DNA of 37,187 nucleotides from an uncultured Clostridia bacterium (GTDB lineage: Bacteria; Bacillota; Clostridia; Oscillospirales; Ruminococcaceae): the NCBI GenBank assembly GCA_947629335.1, contig CANRDI010000018.1, positions 1-37,187 of the forward strand, in the 5' to 3' direction. The translations under genes were made by a program, and so were the position numbers. Below are positions 34,112-37,187 of this stretch, in pieces. Under the pieces are notes generated by a model. That model made no database searches, was not told the origin of the DNA, and saw nothing but the letters and a program-made list of their open reading frames with translations. The stretch's first letter is position 1. Each line of letters opens with the position of its first letter.

Positions 34112-34140
34112 ATTATAACACAACATTTTCCTTTTGTCAA
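34112..34140 (-). promoter_or_regulatory. rplU operon promoter
   Basis: Minus strand: consensus -35 TTGACA (34135-34140), 17-base spacer, consensus -10 TATAAT (34112-34117). Confidence 0.9.
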
Positions 34141-34292
34141 GCGCTTTTACTTATTCATACAATATTTTTTCTTTTTATTGAGAAAATATGTAAAAACAAA
34201 GAGCAAAAGCCTTGCTTATATTGTGAAATTGACGAAGAATTATATGATATTTTGTAAGATGTGTCAAACTTTGTTTAAATTAACAAAAAAGT

Positions 34293-34321
34293 ATTGACTT
34301 TTTCACACCTGTGTTGTATAA
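34293..34321 (+). promoter_or_regulatory. Promoter of a compact small transcript
   Basis: -35 TTGACT (34293-34298), 17-base spacer, consensus -10 TATAAT (34316-34321). Transcription would start near 34328 and meet a strong terminator at 34416-34446. Confidence 0.82.
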
Positions 34322-34343
34322 TGTTATTAAAGCAAAGGCAAGA

Positions 34344-34412
34344 ATGTGTTTTCCTGTCGTTTGTTTGTTTAGTTGTCTCCTTTCTTTTGTTCTACACATA
34401 ATTATAATTTGA
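34344..34412 (+). CDS. 22-residue hydrophobic peptide, or part of a small RNA
   Basis: Within a transcript of about 120 bases with its own promoter and terminator lies an ORF with AAAGG five bases before its ATG. It encodes a peptide starting MCFPVVCLFSCLLSF and ending in four isoleucines: a single hydrophobic helix with three cysteines and no charge. The stop codon is 3 bases before the terminator stem. Size and character recall type I toxin or leader peptides; no family match is claimed. Alternatively the RNA itself acts: it is pyrimidine-rich and carries TCTCCTTTC (34376-34384), complementary to Shine-Dalgarno sequences. The helicase gene begins 200 bases later, so an attenuating leader for it is a third reading. 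Confidence 0.4.
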   Translation: MCFPVVCLFSCLLSFVLHIIII

Positions 34413-34415
34413 TTT

Positions 34416-34446
34416 CGAGCCTGTGTTATTAGGCTCGCTTTTTTTT
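34416..34446 (+). terminator. Strong intrinsic terminator
   Basis: Stem CGAGCCT / AGGCTCG with loop GTGTTATT, then C and eight T residues. Confidence 0.92.
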
Positions 34447-34525
34447 GAAATGCAATGCGTTTTTCAGTTTCCTGCCCGGCATTTTTTAAAGGCAGCGTTG
34501 AGGCTGACCGAAAAAAATTTTTACA

Positions 34526-34587
34526 AGCAAAATATTTGCGGGCAAAATCTTTGCAGGCAAAACTTTACGGGCAAAACGCTTTGCAAA
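34526..34587 (+). repeat. Four imperfect 14-15 bp tandem units before the helicase gene
   Basis: Units of the form GGCAAAATCTTTGCA start near 34526, 34541, 34556 and 34570. Each unit is itself a small inverted repeat (GCAAA ... TTTGC). They end about 25 bases before the helicase ATG and could fold in its leader. Confidence 0.7.
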
Positions 34588-34611
34588 ACTTAATTTTAAA
34601 GGACGCGGAAT

Positions 34612-36822
34612 ATGTCAGAAAATATGTTTTATCGCTTTGCGCCGTTTATCCAAGACTACATTTACCGTCACAAGTGGGAAGAGCTTCATGAAATCCAGAC
34701 CGCCGCCGCAGAGGAAATATTTGACGGCGACGACAATCTGCTGCTGACGTCGGGGACGGCGAGCGGAAAGACCGAAGCAGCTTTTTTGCCCGTTCTTACC
34801 CATTTGTGGGAAAACCCCTCAAAAAGCGTAGGGGTGCTTTATGTTTCGCCGCTGAAGGCGCTGATAAACGACCAGTTTGAACGACTCGAAGAATTGCTCG
34901 AAGAAGCTGATATTCCTGTTACGAAATGGCACGGCGACGCTTCTCCGACGGCGAAAAAGCGTCTTTTGAAAGATCCGCGAGGCGTTATGCAGACAACTCC
35001 CGAAAGCCTCGAAAGCCTGCTTATACGAAACAGCTCGAACATTTTCAGACTTTTTTCGGACGTGAGGTTTATAATTATCGACGAAGTACATTATTTTATG
35101 GACAACGACCGAGGACTGCAATTGCTGTCGGTTCTTGAAAGAATACAGCGCGTTATCGGCTTTGCTCCGCGAAGAATAGGGCTTTCCGCAACGCTCGGCG
35201 ACTGCACCAATGCCGAAAGGTGGCTTTGTATGGGGTCGGGGCGCAGGTGCGTTACTCCTATTTGCCATGAAGGAGGGAGAAAAGTACGGCTTTCTGTGAG
35301 GTTTTTTCCGACTGCGGAAAAGATACCCAATTCCGAAAGCAAGACGCTTCTTGAAAACTATTACGAATACCTCTACGAAAGCACCCGTCAAAAGCGCTGT
35401 ATACTGTTTTCAAACAGCAAGGGCGAGGTCGAAGAAAATATAGCGCACCTTAAACGCCTGTCCGAAAAAAATCACGGAAACGACTGCTATCTTGTTCACC
35501 ATGCGAATATTTCTCCCGCTCTGCGCGAATTTGCCGAAAAGCGTATGAAAAGCGGAGAACTTCCCGTATGCACGGGCGCAACAGTGACGCTTGAACTCGG
35601 AATTGACCTCGGACATCTCGAACGAATAGTTCAGACGGGCTGTCCGCTGACGGTTTCGGGGCTTGTGCAAAGGCTTGGGAGGACAGGCAGGCGCGGCGGC
35701 GAAGCTGAAATGCGTTTTGCTTTCAGGCACGATATGAGCCTGCCGCCAAATGATTTCTACAAAGAAATAAACTGGGATCTTGTGATGTGTATTGCACAGA
35801 TATTGCTGTATACACGCGAAAAATGGGTCGAACCGATGTATTTGCCGAGTTTGCCTTACAGTCTGCTGTTTCACCAAACAATGTCGATAATGACTGCAAA
35901 CGGCTCGCTTTCGCCGAAAGACCTTGCTCGGCAGGTACTTACGCTGTCGGTTTTCAAAAACGTGACAAAAGAGGATTATCTTTTGCTTTTAAGACATCTT
36001 CTCGAAAACGGTATGCTTGAACGCGGCGAGGACGGAGCGCTTCTTATCGGCGAAAAGGGCGAGGCTGTTGTAAACAATTATGAGTTTTTGGCAGTATTTT
36101 CCGTGCCTGTTGAGTACAGCGTCCGCAACAACTCCGAGGAGATCGGCACAGTTCAGAACCCTTTTCCTGTCGGAAATCAGTTTGCACTCGCAGGGCAGGC
36201 ATGGGAAGTGGTCGAGTTGGACAAAAAGGCTATGATAATCTATGTAAAGCACATTCAGGGTATTTCCAAAAACACATGGACGGACGTTGGAAACGAATAT
36301 GTTCATACGCGGGTTATGAAAAAGATACTTGAGATCATCAGAAGCGATGAAGAATACGGTTTTCTTGATGAAAGCGCGAAAAAGCGGCTTTCGGATATAC
36401 GTTCGCTTTGCAGGAATGCGGCGGGCGGCGAGAGCGCAAACGCGCTTCCTGCGGCATTTCCCGAAGATGGAGAAAGGATAGTTCTGGCGCTGTCCGAGAC
36501 AGTTTTTGCGGTATTTCCGTTTTTAGGAACGAGAGGGACGGCTGCGCTTGTGTTTGCGCTTCGTGAAAGAGGATTTGAAGCGAACGTCTGGCTTTATAAA
36601 AGTATTCCCGTATGCATAGAAGTGAACAGCGACAGGGGAAAGGGCGCGCTTGTTTCGGCGCTCAATTCGATAAGGGCGAACGGCGCGGACAAGTACGGGT
36701 TTGCTGTTCCCGACAATTGTGAGATATGCGGTAAATTCAACGATTATATCCCGCGCGAGCTTTTGAAAAAGCAATATGTTGAGGATTATATTGACTGTGA
36801 TGAACTGAAGGATATGGAGTGA
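34612..36822 (+). CDS. DEAD/DEAH-box superfamily II helicase, Lhr-like
   Basis: A 736-residue ATP-dependent nucleic-acid helicase. Motif I is GTASGKT (48-54), Ia SPLKALINDQ, motif II DEVH (157-160), III SAT (192-194), IV ILFSNSK, V GATVTLELGIDLG and VI QRLGRTGRRGG (353-363). The remaining half (about 370-736) is a helicase-specific C-terminal region, including HQTMSIM near 420, a beta-rich part (GNQFALAGQAWEVVELDKKAM) and CEICGKFNDYIPRELLKKQY near the end. The layout is Lhr-like. Family knowledge links similar helicases to DUF2791 ATPases and TerB-domain proteins; the DUF2791-like gene of this window is about 30 kb away. AAAGGA lies before the ATG. No other operon gene is seen. Confidence 0.9.
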   Translation: MSENMFYRFAPFIQDYIYRHKWEELHEIQTAAAEEIFDGDDNLLLTSGTASGKTEAAFLPVLTHLWENPSKSVGVLYVSPLKALINDQFERLEELLEEADIPVTKWHGDASPTAKKRLLKDPRGVMQTTPESLESLLIRNSSNIFRLFSDVRFIIIDEVHYFMDNDRGLQLLSVLERIQRVIGFAPRRIGLSATLGDCTNAERWLCMGSGRRCVTPICHEGGRKVRLSVRFFPTAEKIPNSESKTLLENYYEYLYESTRQKRCILFSNSKGEVEENIAHLKRLSEKNHGNDCYLVHHANISPALREFAEKRMKSGELPVCTGATVTLELGIDLGHLERIVQTGCPLTVSGLVQRLGRTGRRGGEAEMRFAFRHDMSLPPNDFYKEINWDLVMCIAQILLYTREKWVEPMYLPSLPYSLLFHQTMSIMTANGSLSPKDLARQVLTLSVFKNVTKEDYLLLLRHLLENGMLERGEDGALLIGEKGEAVVNNYEFLAVFSVPVEYSVRNNSEEIGTVQNPFPVGNQFALAGQAWEVVELDKKAMIIYVKHIQGISKNTWTDVGNEYVHTRVMKKILEIIRSDEEYGFLDESAKKRLSDIRSLCRNAAGGESANALPAAFPEDGERIVLALSETVFAVFPFLGTRGTAALVFALRERGFEANVWLYKSIPVCIEVNSDRGKGALVSALNSIRANGADKYGFAVPDNCEICGKFNDYIPRELLKKQYVEDYIDCDELKDME

Positions 36823-36838
36823 ATAGCAAAGGGCGTTT

Positions 36839-37187
36839 CTATTACAGCACGTAACATAAAAGTTTTGAAAAGGAGCTTGAGGGAAAACTTTTTCAAAATT
36901 TTTCCCTCAATGGGGGCGCGGGGGCGTAGCCCCCGCAAAGAAAAAAAAGATCGGCAAAGTAATATTAAACGGACAGCGTTTCCGTTTTGTTTTTCGCTTG
37001 CCACTCACTGTGGGGAAACCAAACCGCGGAGGGAACCTGTCGGTTCCCCCGCACCCAAGATAAAAAGCCGTAAGCTTTTTATCTGATGCGCTTTCGCTGA
37101 CGCGAAATTTCGCGGCTTCGCCGCGACCAGAGAGGAAACTTTTTTGAAAAAAAGTTTCCTCTCTGGACTCTCCTTCAAAAAACTTTC
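36839..37187. repeat. Hairpin repeat and repeat mosaic after the helicase gene
   Basis: 36839-36918 is a reverse-direction copy of the 1-258 family: TTACAGCACGTAACATAAAAG, then AAAAGGAGC, then a GAGGGAAAAC hairpin. It begins 16 bp after the helicase stop, so it has the same orientation to the gene as at pyk and leuS. Next come GCGGGGGC-GTA-GCCCCCGC (about 36917-36935), the CTCACTGTGGGG module (36995-37050) shared with 21018-21077 and 21284-21345, AAAAAGC hairpins, and GAGAGGAAACTTTTTT / AAAAAAGTTTCCTCTC (about 37130-37163). No gene is seen; the window ends within the repeat. Confidence 0.8.

Noticed and set aside
34526-34587. CRISPR array
   Set aside because: The units are 14-15 bp, imperfect and directly adjacent, with no spacers and no cas genes in the window.
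34455-34691. 78-codon ORF overlapping the helicase start
   Set aside because: Its middle is only the translated tandem repeat, and it runs out of frame into the helicase, whose own start and ribosome binding site are convincing.

Overview
The window looks like chromosomal DNA of a Gram-positive clostridial bacterium, most likely a Ruminococcus-like member of the Oscillospiraceae; that placement is inferred. The reasons are an L27 ribosomal protein with a cleavable N-terminal extension encoded beside its processing protease Prp, Mini-ribonuclease III, a one-chain glycyl-tRNA synthetase, a YitT-family protein, a cellobiose phosphorylase very close to the clostridial enzymes, strong AGGAGG-type ribosome binding sites, and many sigma-A promoters with exact 17-base spacers. 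No complete phage, plasmid, CRISPR array or defence island is present.

Layout. 1-4933: a minus-strand operon from one promoter (4905-4933): a BREX-type (DUF2791-like) P-loop ATPase, a lipoprotein joining a BspA-like segment to a SecD-headpiece-like domain, folD, an overlapping 58-residue membrane protein and pyk. 5018-6120: a LacI-family regulator with an operator-like palindrome inside its own promoter. 6191-8971: rpsO and pnp, each with a structured leader. 8969-11977: two tandem CotH-kinase lipoproteins and what may be the stub of a third. 12284-14863: a von Willebrand A (TerY-like), PP2C phosphatase and SseB cluster. 14924-15337: a small cysteine-rich protein gene. 15357-17966: cellobiose phosphorylase. 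18121-19229: a decayed IS3-family element carrying a 40-bp perfect palindrome. 19318-20649: a membrane protein and tRNA-Gln(CTG). 20690-21585: mosaic non-coding repeats. 21592-28532: leuS, a membrane protein, ilvE, a gene apparently split by a +1 frameshift, glyS and a small membrane protein. 28771-31055: more repeats, yitT, mrnC and a methyltransferase-like gene. 31274-34140: obg, rpmA, prp and rplU. 34293-34446: a compact unit made of promoter, 22-codon hydrophobic ORF and terminator. 34612-36822: a DEAD/DEAH helicase, followed by repeats.

How parts may work together. Housekeeping functions dominate: glycolysis, one-carbon metabolism, translation, RNA decay and cellobiose use. Laid over this are components usually met in stress or defence systems: the BREX-type ATPase, an Lhr-like helicase, and a vWA/PP2C/SseB module resembling the TerY-P triad without its kinase. 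They lie in three separate places, so a joint function is only a hypothesis. Several gene ends are followed by one shared hairpin-bearing repeat family, which may supply 3' ends of transcripts in this genome.
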